Assembly: GCF_001905545.1 (NCBI RefSeq)
Contig: NZ_LIPD01000013.1
Coordinates: 216,349-280,348, forward strand
Direction of reading: 5' to 3'
Source of the DNA: Streptomyces sp. CB02056
Lineage (GTDB): Bacteria > Actinomycetota > Actinomycetes > Streptomycetales > Streptomycetaceae
DNA length: 64,000 nt
The notes under the pieces: generated by a model
Database searches by the model: none
Seen by the model: only the letters and a program-made list of their open reading frames with translations
What the model was told of the DNA's origin: nothing
Translations under genes and position numbers: made by a program
Shown: in pieces, positions 41,054-49,805 of the stretch
Layout of the letters: the number at the start of each line of letters is the position of its first letter
Numbering within the stretch: position 1 is the stretch's first letter

Positions 41054-42226
41054 ATGGCTGGTTTTGAGCCTCCCCGACCGGTTGAACCGGACACGTCCCG
41101 CAGCGTGGACCCGGCCCGCGGGCCTGCCGCCGATCGTTCCGACGGCCGCGCCGAGCTGTGCGCCGACCAGCGCGGCGAGGACGTCCGTGACCACCACAGT
41201 GACCACCTCGGCGACGACCACGACGATCACGACGACCAGGACGGCAGTCACGGTAGTTACGGCAGCCACGGCGACGAACGCGACCGTGGCCATGGCGGCG
41301 AACGCGACGGAGGCCGCGGGGACGACAGCGCGGGCGGGTCTGTCGACGGGCCTGCCGACACTGCCGGCGAACGAGCCGACGCGCGCGCCGAGGCCTCGGG
41401 CCGCATCCCGGGCGTGCGGACGGGCCACGAGCGGGTCGACGACGACAGCGGCGTCGCCGACGACGCGGAAGGGTTCGAGGCGGCCGGAGCGGCCCGCGCG
41501 GCCCGGCCGGCGGCCGACGTGCCACAGCCTGCGGAGCCAGGGGAGCCCGGCCCCGGGCGCGACGGCCCGCTGGGCTTCGCACGCGCTCTGCGCGGCCTCG
41601 CCCGCCGGGGCAGCCTCGCCCGCCGTGACCGCCCGGGGCCCCGCCAGCGGCGTGGCGAGCCTCCGGCCGACCCCGCCGGGGTTCCGGTGACGGGCCGCCT
41701 GGGCCCGGGTGCCGAGTACCCGGAGGCGGCTTCCGGCGCGGCCGGCCCGCTGGGCGGGCCCACCGAGCCGTCCGGGCAGGACACCCCGGCGCCGTCCCTC
41801 GACCCGGTGTTCCAGCACGGTGTGGTGGTCGGCTTCGACGGCTCGCTGTCGAGCGAGCGCGCCCTCGCCTACGCCGTCGGCATGGCGCGCCGCTCGCAGT
41901 GCGGCCTGGTGATCGTGCACGTCGCCAACCGCCTGCCCGCCACGGTCTGGGCGGGCTGCGAGCCGCCCGTCTTCGTCGACCTCCCTGACCACCGGACCGA
42001 GGTCCTCGGCCTGGAGCTCGCCTGCGCGGACTTCCTCACCGGGGTGCCGTGGATCCTGGTCGAGCGCGGAGGGGACATCTGCCACGAGATCGAGGAGGTC
42101 GGCCGTGAGTACGCCGCCGACGCGATCGTCGTCGGCACGACGCACGGCCTTCTCGGCAAGATCTTCGGCTCGGTCTCCGGACGGCTGGCGCGGCGGGCCA
42201 ACCGCCCGGTGATCGTGATCCCCTGA
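41054..42226 (+). CDS. Universal stress protein with long acidic N-terminal extension
   Basis: 390 residues. The C-terminal 140 residues are a UspA domain: GVVVGFDGSLSSERALAYAV, GLVIVHVANRLPATVWAGCEPP, and the ATP-binding VVGTTHGLLGKIFGSVSGRL loop (G-x2-G-x9-GS form). The preceding 245 residues are low complexity: about 45-110 are rich in Asp, His and Gly (HHSDHLGDDHDDHDDQDGSH), then Ala/Glu/Pro/Gly. Streptomycete relatives with the same domain and the MAG(F/H)E start have only about 30 residues before it, so the extension is an insertion near the N-terminus. Its third-base G/C is somewhat lower than elsewhere. A metal-binding or phase-separating role is possible but unproved. Confidence 0.82.
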   Translation: MAGFEPPRPVEPDTSRSVDPARGPAADRSDGRAELCADQRGEDVRDHHSDHLGDDHDDHDDQDGSHGSYGSHGDERDRGHGGERDGGRGDDSAGGSVDGPADTAGERADARAEASGRIPGVRTGHERVDDDSGVADDAEGFEAAGAARAARPAADVPQPAEPGEPGPGRDGPLGFARALRGLARRGSLARRDRPGPRQRRGEPPADPAGVPVTGRLGPGAEYPEAASGAAGPLGGPTEPSGQDTPAPSLDPVFQHGVVVGFDGSLSSERALAYAVGMARRSQCGLVIVHVANRLPATVWAGCEPPVFVDLPDHRTEVLGLELACADFLTGVPWILVERGGDICHEIEEVGREYAADAIVVGTTHGLLGKIFGSVSGRLARRANRPVIVIP

Positions 42227-42421
42227 GGCCCTGTTCCGGCGGCTTCTCCCGAAGCCGCCGCGACACCTCCTCCTACGCCTCCTCCTGCTGTTTCCTCCTG
42301 ACGCCTTCCCCTGACGCCTCCTTCGCCGTGGCGCTCCCCAACTCTCGTCGCGGAGCGGTGTGTTGACCGGTGTGCCGGCCCGGTGGGCGTGGCTCAGGAG
42401 GCGACCGTCAGGATGCGGTCG

Positions 42422-43612
42422 TCACGAACCGACGCCGAGCTCCCGGGCGATGAGCATGCGCTGGACCTCAGACGTGCCCTCCCCGATTTCCAGGATCTTG
42501 CAGTCGCGCCAGAAGCGGGCGACCGGGAATTCGTTCATGAAGCCGTACCCGCCGTGGATCTGGGTCGCCTCGCGGGCGTTGTCGACGGCGGCCTCGGACG
42601 AGTACAGCTTCGCGATCGCGGCCTCCTTCTTGAACGGTTCGCCGTGCAGCAGCCGGGAAGCAGCGTCCCGCCAGGCCAGGCGGGAGGTGTGGGCGCGCAG
42701 CTCCATGTCGGCAAGCTTGAACTGGATGGCCTGGTTGGCGCCGATCGGCCGGCCGAAGGCCCGGCGCTCGCCGGAGTACTTCACGGACTCGTCGACGCAG
42801 CCCTGGGCCAGGCCGGTGGCCAGGGCCGCGATCGCGATGCGGCCCTCGTCGAGGATCCGCAGGAACTGGGCGTAGCCTCGGCCACGCTCGCCCAGCAGGT
42901 TGGCCGCGGGAACGCGGCAGTCGGTAAAGGACAGTTCGCGGGTGTCGGATGCGTTCCACCCGACCTTCGAGTACTTCTTCGAGACCTGGAAGCCGGGGGT
43001 CCCGGTGGGCACGATGATGGAGGAGATCTCCCGTGCAGGCGAGCGGAATTCGCCCTCTTCACTCGAACGAGCGATCGGTTCGGTGAGCGCGGTGACGGTG
43101 ACCAGGCCGGTGATGTCGGTGCCGGAGTTGGTGATGAAGCACTTGGTCCCGTTGATGACCCACTCGTCGGTGGCCTCGTCGTACCGCGCCGTGGTCCGGG
43201 TGGCCCCCGCGTCCGACCCGCCCTCCGGCTCGGTGAGGCCGAAGGCGCCGAGGAGTTCGCCCGAGGTCAGCCGGGGCAGCCACTCGCGCTTCTGCTCCTC
43301 GGTGCCGAACCGGTAGATCGGCATCGCGCCGAGCGAGACGGCGGCCTCCAGGGTGATCGCCACCGAGGAGTCCACGCGGGCGAGTTCCTCCAGGGCGAGG
43401 CCGAGGGCGAAGTAGTCGCCGCCCATGCCGCCGTACTCCTCCGGGAAGGGCAGGCCGAAGAGGCCCATCCGCCCCATCTCCCGGACGATCTCGTACGGGA
43501 ACTCCTCCCGCTCGTAGAACCCGCCGATCTTCGGCGCCACCACGTCCTGGGCGAATTCGGCGACGGTGCGCCGCAGTTCCTCGTACTCGCTGCTGAGCCT
43601 GTGGTCGAGCAT
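42422..43612 (-). CDS. acdH: Acyl-CoA dehydrogenase of branched-chain amino acid catabolism
   Basis: 396 residues, standard length. FAD-binding and catalytic blocks: GAFGLTEPEGGSDAGATRTTA, NGTKCFITNSG, DEGRIAIAALATGLAQGC, and the C-terminal QIHGGYGFMNEFPVARFWRD followed by the ILEIGEGTSEVQRMLIAREL segment. The glutamate in the last block is the usual position of the catalytic base. It oxidises isovaleryl/isobutyryl-type CoA esters. AGGAGG lies seven bases before ATG 43612. It is the last gene of a group matching S. coelicolor SCO2776-2779 (leucine degradation) but is separated from the HMG-CoA lyase gene by 230 bases with tandem repeats, and could therefore have its own promoter. Confidence 0.94.
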   Translation of the reverse strand: MLDHRLSSEYEELRRTVAEFAQDVVAPKIGGFYEREEFPYEIVREMGRMGLFGLPFPEEYGGMGGDYFALGLALEELARVDSSVAITLEAAVSLGAMPIYRFGTEEQKREWLPRLTSGELLGAFGLTEPEGGSDAGATRTTARYDEATDEWVINGTKCFITNSGTDITGLVTVTALTEPIARSSEEGEFRSPAREISSIIVPTGTPGFQVSKKYSKVGWNASDTRELSFTDCRVPAANLLGERGRGYAQFLRILDEGRIAIAALATGLAQGCVDESVKYSGERRAFGRPIGANQAIQFKLADMELRAHTSRLAWRDAASRLLHGEPFKKEAAIAKLYSSEAAVDNAREATQIHGGYGFMNEFPVARFWRDCKILEIGEGTSEVQRMLIARELGVGS

Positions 43613-43758
43613 GGTGATCCTCCTGGCGCCCGGCCGGGTCGGCTGCGGACGTGAGCGGGGTGACCGGCGTCCGTCGGACGGTGTGACGGTCGCACGGTGC
43701 GATTGAGGGATGGACTGTCGATCGGTGTGGGTGGTGCGGGGCGCCGGCCGGATGGTGC

Positions 43759-43836
43759 GGGCGGCCGGCGCCGGGGACGGGAGCGGGCGGCCGGCGCCGG
43801 GGACGGGAGCGGGCGGCCGGCGCCGGGGACGGGAGC
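43759..43836. repeat. Three perfect 26-bp tandem repeats downstream of the HMG-CoA lyase stop
   Basis: The unit GGGCGGCCGGCGCCGGGGAC (plus GGGAGC) is repeated without change at 43759-43784, 43785-43810 and 43811-43836, and a partial unit continues to the stop codon. Each unit holds a GGCCGGCGCC palindrome. It fills most of the gap before the acyl-CoA dehydrogenase gene. Confidence 0.95.
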
Positions 43837-43842
43837 GGGCGG

Positions 43843-44841
43843 TCAGCCCCCGGCGGAGCCGAGCAGGGCCTGGACGGTGCGGGACGGGCTCGGGCGGCCG
43901 AGGCGCCCGGCCATCCACCCGCTGGTCGCGACGAGGGAGCGCAGGTCGACGCCGGTCCGGATGCCGAGCCCGTGCAGCATCCAGACCAGGTCCTCGGTGG
44001 CCAGGTTGCCGGTGGCGCTCTTCGCGTACGGGCAGCCGCCCAGGCCGCCCGCCGAGGCGTCCACCGTGGTGACGCCCTCGCGCAGGGCCGCCAGGGTGTT
44101 GCTGAGCGCCTGGCCGTAGGTGTCGTGGAAGTGCACGGCGAGCCGGTCGACCGGGACGCCGGCCCGCGCGAAACCCGCCAGCAGGGCGGTGACCTGGCCC
44201 GGGGTGGCGACCCCGATGGTGTCGCCGAGGCTCAGCTCCGCGCAGCCCAGCTCCAGCAGCCGCACGCCGTACCGGACCACCTGGTCGACCGGGACGGGGC
44301 CCTCCCACGGGTCGCCGAAGCACATCGAGAGGTAGCCGCGGACCGCGACCCCGGCCTCGGTGGCCCGGCCCACGACCGGGCGGAACATCGCCATGGCCTC
44401 GTCCGCCGAGCGGTTGAGGTTGCGGCGGGCGAAGGTCTCGGTGGCGCTGGCGAACACCGCGATGTCGGCGGCGTGGTGGGCGAGCGCGCGGTCCAGGCCG
44501 CGCTCGTTGGGCACCAGCACCGGCAGCCGCAGGCCGGGGTGGCGCTCCGGCAGACCGGCGAGCCGGGGGACCAGCTCCTCGGCGTCGGCCAGCTGCGGTA
44601 CCCATTTCGGGTGAACGAAGCTGGTGGCCTCGACGGTGCGCAGCCCGGCGGCCGCGAGCCGGGCGATGAACTCGGCCTTGACCTCGACCGGTACCAGCGA
44701 CTTCTCGTTCTGCAGGCCGTCGCGCGGCCCGACTTCGTGGATCCGGACCTCCTCGGGCAGGCCGGGGGCGCGGACCGGATCGGGCAGGCCCAGGTCGAGC
44801 GCGTCGGGCTCGCGGGCGGGGGTGGGGGCGGGGGTGGTCAC
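43843..44841 (-). CDS. Hydroxymethylglutaryl-CoA lyase
   Basis: 332 residues. TIM-barrel lyase with the metal and substrate residues in HEVGPRDGLQNEK (Arg-Asp pair) near residue 35, ATSFVHPKWVPQL, LSLGDTIGVATPGQV, the VHFHDTYGQALSNT metal-binding His pair and the catalytic Cys loop GGLGGCPYAKSATGN. It splits HMG-CoA to acetyl-CoA and acetoacetate, the last step of leucine breakdown. It starts with GTG 44841, overlapping the stop of the carboxylase alpha gene by four bases (GTGA), so the two are translationally coupled. The first 28 residues are Pro/Ala-rich and not part of the fold. Confidence 0.95.
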   Translation of the reverse strand: MTTPAPTPAREPDALDLGLPDPVRAPGLPEEVRIHEVGPRDGLQNEKSLVPVEVKAEFIARLAAAGLRTVEATSFVHPKWVPQLADAEELVPRLAGLPERHPGLRLPVLVPNERGLDRALAHHAADIAVFASATETFARRNLNRSADEAMAMFRPVVGRATEAGVAVRGYLSMCFGDPWEGPVPVDQVVRYGVRLLELGCAELSLGDTIGVATPGQVTALLAGFARAGVPVDRLAVHFHDTYGQALSNTLAALREGVTTVDASAGGLGGCPYAKSATGNLATEDLVWMLHGLGIRTGVDLRSLVATSGWMAGRLGRPSPSRTVQALLGSAGG

Positions 44842-47117
44842 GACCGCACCTCCGCGGGCCCGGCGGGGACGGTGGCGGCGGCCGGCCCGGCCGGGGCGCC
44901 CTCGACCGACGCGTCCTCGACCGGGGTGACCACGACCAGCAGGTCCTCCATCGCGACGGTGGCGCCGGCGGTGGCCCGCAGCTCGGCCACCACGCCGTCG
45001 TGCGGTGCGGCGATCACGTGTTCCATCTTCATGGCCTCCAGCACGAGCAGGGGCTGTCCCTTGCGGACCGTCTCGCCCGCCGTGGTCTTGACGACGGTGA
45101 CGGTGCCGGGCATCGGGGCGGTCAGGGCGCCGTGGTGCGCGCCGGCCCCGGTGGCGCTCTCGACGACCGGGTCGTAGGCGTGCAGCGGCCAGGCGTCGCC
45201 CTCGACGCCGAGCCAGGTCGCCGGTCCGGCGGCGGGGCCGGGGGTGGCGTCGGTGGCCAGCGAGAACGTGGTCCGGAGGCCGTCGACGGTCAGGTGCAGC
45301 CGGTCGCCGGCCAGGCTCGCGCGGGCGCGGTGCGCGGGGCCCCCGTCCAGCCGGAGCTCCAGCTCGCGGACGGGCCCGGCGGAATTGTCAGTGGCATCGG
45401 CTACGTTGCCCGCAGTGATCGGACGGATGCTCACCGCTACCGGGTCCTGGCCGGGGGTGCGGAGTCGGTGGGTGGTCCAGGCAGGGGTGCCGCCCAGGCG
45501 CCAGCCGGAGGGAAGGGAGAACGGGTCGGTCCAGCCGCCGGGATCGGCGGGCGGAGTGAGTTCCAGGTGCCGTGCCAGCGCGGCCGCGTAGTAGAGGAGG
45601 TGAGCGGGCGACGGCGGTTCGGCCGCCGAGGCCGCGTCGGGGTCGGCCGCGTCCGGGTCGGTCGCGTTCGTGGGGGAGTACGGCGAGGTGAGCAGGGCCG
45701 GCTGCTCCTGGGCCGTCCGCTCCACGAGGCCGGTGTCCAGCCGGCCGGCGGCGACCTCGGGGTGGGCGAGCAGTCGGCGCAGGAAGCCGGTGTTGGTGGT
45801 GACACCCAGGATGCGGGTGTCGGCCAGCGCCGCGCGGAGCCGGCGCAGCGCGGTCGGGCGGTCGGGCCCGTACGCGATGACCTTGGCGAGCATGGGGTCG
45901 TAGGCGCTGGTGACGACGGTTCCGGGGGCGACCCCGGAGTCGACGCGGATGCCCTCGCCCCGGGGCTCGTCCAGGGTGAGGATGCGGCCGCCGGTGGGCA
46001 GGAAGTCCCGTTCCGGGTCCTCGGCGCAGATGCGGGCCTCGATGGCGTGGCCCAGGAAGGAGATGTCGGACTGGGCGAAGGAGAGCGCTTCGCCGGCGGC
46101 GACGCGCACCTGCCACTCGACCAGGTCGAGCCGGGCCGCGTCCGCGCCGACGGCGACGGCGAGCTCGGTGACGGGGTGTTCCACCTGGAGGCGGGTGTTC
46201 ATCTCCATGAAGAAGAAGTCCCGCACCCCCTCGGCGGCGGAGGCGGGGGCGTCCGGGTCGATGCCGGGAACGATGAACTCCACGGTGCCGGCACCGGTGT
46301 AGCCGCAGGACTCCGCGGCGCGGACGGCCGCGGCGCCCATCGCGGCACGGGTCTCGGCATTGAGGAGAACGGAGGGAGCCTCTTCGATCAGCTTCTGGTG
46401 GCGGCGCTGCAGGCTGCACTCGCGCTCGCCGAGGTGGACGGTGGTGCCGTGGGCGTCGGCGAGCACCTGCACCTCGATGTGGCGCGGCCGGTCGACCCAG
46501 CGCTCCAGCAGCAGGGTGTCGTCGCCGAAGGCTGTGCGGGCGACGCGGCGGGCGGCGGCGATCTCGGTGGGCAGGTCGGCGCGGTCCCGCACGAGGCGCA
46601 TGCCCTTGCCGCCACCGCCGGCGGACGGCTTGAGCAGCACCGGGTAGCCGATCTCGTCGGCGGCGGCGACGAGGTCCTCGTCGGTGGGCGCGGTGGCCTG
46701 GCTGCCGGGGACCACCGGGACGCCGGCGGCCCGGACGGCCTCCTTGGCGTTGATCTTGTCGCCCATCAGCTCGACCGCACCGGGAGGTGGTCCGATGAAG
46801 ACGAGGCCCGCGTCGGCGCAGGCGCGGGCGAAGCCGGCGTTCTCGGCGAGGAAGCCGTAGCCGGGGTGGACGGCCTGGGCGCCGGTGCGGCGGGCGGCGG
46901 CCAGGATCTGGTCGGTCCGCAGGTACGTCTCGGTCGCCGAGCTGTCGCTGCGGTCGGCCGGGCCGAGCCGGACCGCGACGTCGGCCTCGCGGACGTGCGG
47001 CGCGTCGGCGTCCGCGTCGCTGAACACGGCGACCGAACGGACGCCGAGCCGTCGCAGGGTGCGGATCACCCGCAGGGCGATCTCGCCGCGGTTGGCGACC
47101 AGAACTGTGTCGAACAT
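44838..47117 (-). CDS. Biotin-dependent acyl-CoA carboxylase alpha subunit (biotin carboxylase plus biotin carrier)
   Basis: 759 residues. Biotin carboxylase domain in the first 450 (VLVANRGEIALRVIRTLRR, HPGYGFLAENAGFA, ATP-grasp loop KPSAGGGGKGMRLV, FIEMNTRLQVEHPVTE-type block), a 120-residue linker with an acidic Asp/Ala stretch, and a C-terminal biotinyl domain with the modified Lys in LEAMKMEHVIAA (about residue 696). In this operon it most likely serves methylcrotonyl-CoA carboxylase with the beta subunit encoded just upstream. GGAGG lies ten bases before ATG 47117. Coupled downstream to the HMG-CoA lyase gene. Confidence 0.95.
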   Translation of the reverse strand: MFDTVLVANRGEIALRVIRTLRRLGVRSVAVFSDADADAPHVREADVAVRLGPADRSDSSATETYLRTDQILAAARRTGAQAVHPGYGFLAENAGFARACADAGLVFIGPPPGAVELMGDKINAKEAVRAAGVPVVPGSQATAPTDEDLVAAADEIGYPVLLKPSAGGGGKGMRLVRDRADLPTEIAAARRVARTAFGDDTLLLERWVDRPRHIEVQVLADAHGTTVHLGERECSLQRRHQKLIEEAPSVLLNAETRAAMGAAAVRAAESCGYTGAGTVEFIVPGIDPDAPASAAEGVRDFFFMEMNTRLQVEHPVTELAVAVGADAARLDLVEWQVRVAAGEALSFAQSDISFLGHAIEARICAEDPERDFLPTGGRILTLDEPRGEGIRVDSGVAPGTVVTSAYDPMLAKVIAYGPDRPTALRRLRAALADTRILGVTTNTGFLRRLLAHPEVAAGRLDTGLVERTAQEQPALLTSPYSPTNATDPDAADPDAASAAEPPSPAHLLYYAAALARHLELTPPADPGGWTDPFSLPSGWRLGGTPAWTTHRLRTPGQDPVAVSIRPITAGNVADATDNSAGPVRELELRLDGGPAHRARASLAGDRLHLTVDGLRTTFSLATDATPGPAAGPATWLGVEGDAWPLHAYDPVVESATGAGAHHGALTAPMPGTVTVVKTTAGETVRKGQPLLVLEAMKMEHVIAAPHDGVVAELRATAGATVAMEDLLVVVTPVEDASVEGAPAGPAAATVPAGPAEVRS

Positions 47118-47259
47118 GGGAGGCGTTCCTCCGGGTCGAGGGGAGCCGTACGAAGGAGGTGGCGGTGGGCGGTCGGGCGCCGGCCCGGGTGGGCCGGCGC
47201 CGCGGGGAGTCACACCCGGAAGGGAGGAATCACGGACGCGGGGGTGACACGAGGAGGCG

Positions 47260-48972
47260 TCACATGCGGAAGACGCCGTACGGAGCGGGCGGCGCCAGCG
47301 GGGCGTTGGCGCAGGCGGTGAGGGCGAGACCGACGACGGTGCGGGTGTCCATCGGGTCGATCACGCCGTCGTCCCAGAGCCGGGCGGTGGCGTAGTAGGC
47401 GTTGCCCTGGCGCTCGTACTGCTCGCGGACGGGGCGCTTGAACTCCTCCTCCGCCTCGGTCGGCCACTGCTCGCCGTGCGCCTCCAACTGGTCGCGGCGG
47501 ACGGTGGCGAGGACGGAGGCCGCCTGCTCGCCGCCCATCACGGAGATCTTGGCGCCCGGCCACATCCACAGGAAGCGGGGTGAGTAGGCCCGGCCGCACA
47601 TCGAGTAGTTGCCGGCTCCGTACGATCCGCCGATCACCACGGTCAGCTTCGGGACGCGGGTGCAGGCGACGGCGTTGACCATCTTGGCGCCGTGCTTGGC
47701 GATGCCGCCCGCCTCGTACTGCCGGCCGACCATGAACCCAGTGATGTTCTGGAGGAAGAGGAGGGGGATGCCGCGCTGGTCGCACAACTCGATGAAGTGG
47801 GCGCCCTTGAGGGCGGACTCGGCGAACAGCACGCCGTTGTTGGCGACGATGCCGACCGGGTGGCCGTGGATCCGGGCGAAGCCGGTGACCAGGGTGGCAC
47901 CGTACTCGGCCTTGAACTCGGCGAACCGGCTGCCGTCCACCAGCCGGGCGATCACCTCGCGCACGTCGTAGGGCGTGCGCGGGTCGACCGGCACGGCGCC
48001 GTACAGGCCGGCCGGGTCGACGGCCGGCGGCTCGACCGGGGTGAGCGGCCACGGCCTGGCCTCGCGCGGGCCGAGCCCGGCCACGATCGTGCGGACGATG
48101 GAGAGGGCATGGGTGTCGTCCTCGGCCAGGTGGTCCGTCACGCCCGAGGTGCGGGAGTGCAGCTCGCCGCCGCCCAGCTCCTCGGCGGTGACCACCTCGC
48201 CGGTGGCGGCCTTCACCAGCGGCGGACCGCCCAGGAAGATCGTGCCCTGGTTGCGGACGATCACGGCCTGGTCGCTCATCGCCGGGACGTACGCGCCGCC
48301 GGCCGTGCACGAGCCGAGCACGGCGGCGATCTGCGGGATGCCCGCGGCGGAGAGCCTGGCCTGGTTGTAGAAGATCCGGCCGAAGTGGTCGCGGTCCGGG
48401 AAGACCTCGTCCTGCATCGGGAGGAAGGCGCCGCCGGAGTCCACCAGGTAGACGCAGGGCAGCCGGTTCTCCAGCGCGACCTCCTGGGCGCGCAGGTGCT
48501 TCTTCACCGTCATCGGGTAGTAGGTGCCGCCCTTGACGGTGGCGTCGTTGGCGACCACCACCACCTCGCGCCCGGCGACCCGGCCGATGCCGGCGATCAC
48601 TCCGGCCGCGGGGGCCGCGCCGTCGTACATCCCGTCGGCGGCCAGCGGGGCCAGCTCCAGGAAGGGGGAGGCCGGGTCGAGCAGGGTGTCCACACGGTCG
48701 CGGGGCAGCAGCTTGCCGCGTGAGGTGTGCCGGGCGCGGGCCTTGGCGCCGCCGCCCAGGGCGGCCGCGTCGAGCTTCGCGCGCAGCTCGGCGACCAGGG
48801 CGCGGTGCGCCTCGGTGTTGGCGCGGTACGCCTCGGAGCCCGGGTCGGCGGAGCTGCCGAGCCGGGGTGCCGGTGCGGCTGCCGCGGACGGGGCGGCGCC
48901 GGGCGCCACCGCCGTGCCGGTCGCTGCGACGAGCCGGACGCCGGTGGGTGTGCCGGCGGTTGAGTTGACCAT
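47260..48972 (-). CDS. Acyl-CoA carboxylase beta subunit (methylcrotonyl-CoA carboxylase carboxyltransferase)
   Basis: 570 residues with two crotonase-fold lobes: the N-lobe has VDTLLDPASPFLELAPLAADG, YLVDSGGAFLPMQDEVFPD and VLGSCTAGGAYVPAMSDQAV; the C-lobe has GVLFAESALKGAHFIELCDQ, FLQNITGFMVGRQYEAGG and GGSYGAGNYSMCGRAYSPRF. These blocks, notably the FLQNITGFMVG form, are typical of methylcrotonyl-CoA carboxylase beta. ATG 48972 has GGGAG nine bases upstream; a TTG at 48978 is less likely. First gene of the operon, transcribed from the palindrome-rich region shared with the divergent TetR gene. Confidence 0.95.
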   Translation of the reverse strand: MVNSTAGTPTGVRLVAATGTAVAPGAAPSAAAAPAPRLGSSADPGSEAYRANTEAHRALVAELRAKLDAAALGGGAKARARHTSRGKLLPRDRVDTLLDPASPFLELAPLAADGMYDGAAPAAGVIAGIGRVAGREVVVVANDATVKGGTYYPMTVKKHLRAQEVALENRLPCVYLVDSGGAFLPMQDEVFPDRDHFGRIFYNQARLSAAGIPQIAAVLGSCTAGGAYVPAMSDQAVIVRNQGTIFLGGPPLVKAATGEVVTAEELGGGELHSRTSGVTDHLAEDDTHALSIVRTIVAGLGPREARPWPLTPVEPPAVDPAGLYGAVPVDPRTPYDVREVIARLVDGSRFAEFKAEYGATLVTGFARIHGHPVGIVANNGVLFAESALKGAHFIELCDQRGIPLLFLQNITGFMVGRQYEAGGIAKHGAKMVNAVACTRVPKLTVVIGGSYGAGNYSMCGRAYSPRFLWMWPGAKISVMGGEQAASVLATVRRDQLEAHGEQWPTEAEEEFKRPVREQYERQGNAYYATARLWDDGVIDPMDTRTVVGLALTACANAPLAPPAPYGVFRM

Positions 48973-49036
48973 TCCCAAGAGCTCCCTTGCCCTCGGACCA
49001 GGTGGGCAGCCGGGTGCGGTCCGCCCGTGATCGCCA

Positions 49037-49058
49037 CGTTAATTAACGTTAACTTACG
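49037..49058. promoter_or_regulatory. Nested palindromic operator between the carboxylase operon and the tetR gene
   Basis: CGTTAATTAACG (49037-49048) is a perfect 12-base palindrome that overlaps a second one, TTAACGTTAA (49043-49052); the whole 22 bases form an imperfect dyad ending in TTACG. A further TTAACG at 49067 is the -35 box of the tetR gene. AT-rich dyads like this are typical TetR-family operators. Confidence 0.75.
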
Positions 49059-49066
49059 CGCCCAGG

Positions 49067-49096
49067 TTAACGGCCGATAACCCGACTGTCTACGAT
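49067..49096 (+). promoter_or_regulatory. Leaderless promoter of the tetR gene
   Basis: TTAACG (49067-49072) and TACGAT (49091-49096) are 18 bases apart, and ATG 49104 follows seven bases after the -10 box. Confidence 0.65.
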
Positions 49097-49103
49097 GGAC
49101 GGC

Positions 49104-49805
49104 ATGCCCAACGTCCCCGCCGCCTCCGCGCTCCCCCGCCGTGACCAGATCCGCCGGGAGGCCGCGAGGCTGTTCGCCGCCCGGGGCTTCCTCGGCGTGG
49201 GCGTGGACGAGATCGGCAAGGCCGTCGGCATCAGCGGCCCCGCGCTCTACCGCCACTTCGCCGGCAAGGACGCGATGCTCGCGGACCTGCTGATCGGCAT
49301 CAGCGAGCGCCTGCTGGACGAGGGGCGCCGCCGCGCGGGCGGCGGCGAGGGCCCGGCCGCCACGCTGGACGCGCTGATCAGCGGCCACGTCGACTTCGCG
49401 CTGGGCGACCGGGACCTGATCACCCTGCACGACCGCGAGCTGCTGAACCTCAAGGAGGAGGACCGGCGCACCGTCCGCCGGCTCCAGCGCGGCTACGTCG
49501 AACTGTGGGTGGACGTGGTCCGGCAGGCCTACCCGCCGCTGGCCGACCCCGCCGCCGAGCCGGTGGCCCGGGCCGCCGTGCACGCCGTCTTCGGCCTGAT
49601 CAACTCTACCCCGCACAGCCTCGGCCCGAACCCCGACCAGGGCGAGCGCGCCGCCCTCCAGCGCGACGGCATGGCCGCCCTGCTCCACGCCCTCGCCCAC
49701 GGCGCGTTCGCGGCGGCCGCGGGCTCGGCCGGCGGCCCCGGCAGCCCTGCCGTCCCCGGCGCCGCTGTCGCTCCCGTCGGCGGCTCGACTGCCGCGGAGG
49801 CCTGA
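49104..49805 (+). CDS. TetR-family regulator of the leucine-catabolism operon
   Basis: 233 residues. The DNA-binding helix-turn-helix is at about residues 13-60 (RRDQIRREAARLFAARGFLG, then VDEIGKAVGISGPALYRHF). The C-terminal ligand domain is helical and ends in an Ala/Gly-rich tail. It is divergent from the carboxylase operon with an AT-rich palindrome between, so it most likely represses that operon and itself until an acyl-CoA intermediate binds; this is inference from position. The start at 49104 is set by the leaderless promoter rather than the upstream ATG at 49095, which overlaps the -10 box. Confidence 0.9.
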   Translation: MPNVPAASALPRRDQIRREAARLFAARGFLGVGVDEIGKAVGISGPALYRHFAGKDAMLADLLIGISERLLDEGRRRAGGGEGPAATLDALISGHVDFALGDRDLITLHDRELLNLKEEDRRTVRRLQRGYVELWVDVVRQAYPPLADPAAEPVARAAVHAVFGLINSTPHSLGPNPDQGERAALQRDGMAALLHALAHGAFAAAAGSAGGPGSPAVPGAAVAPVGGSTAAEA

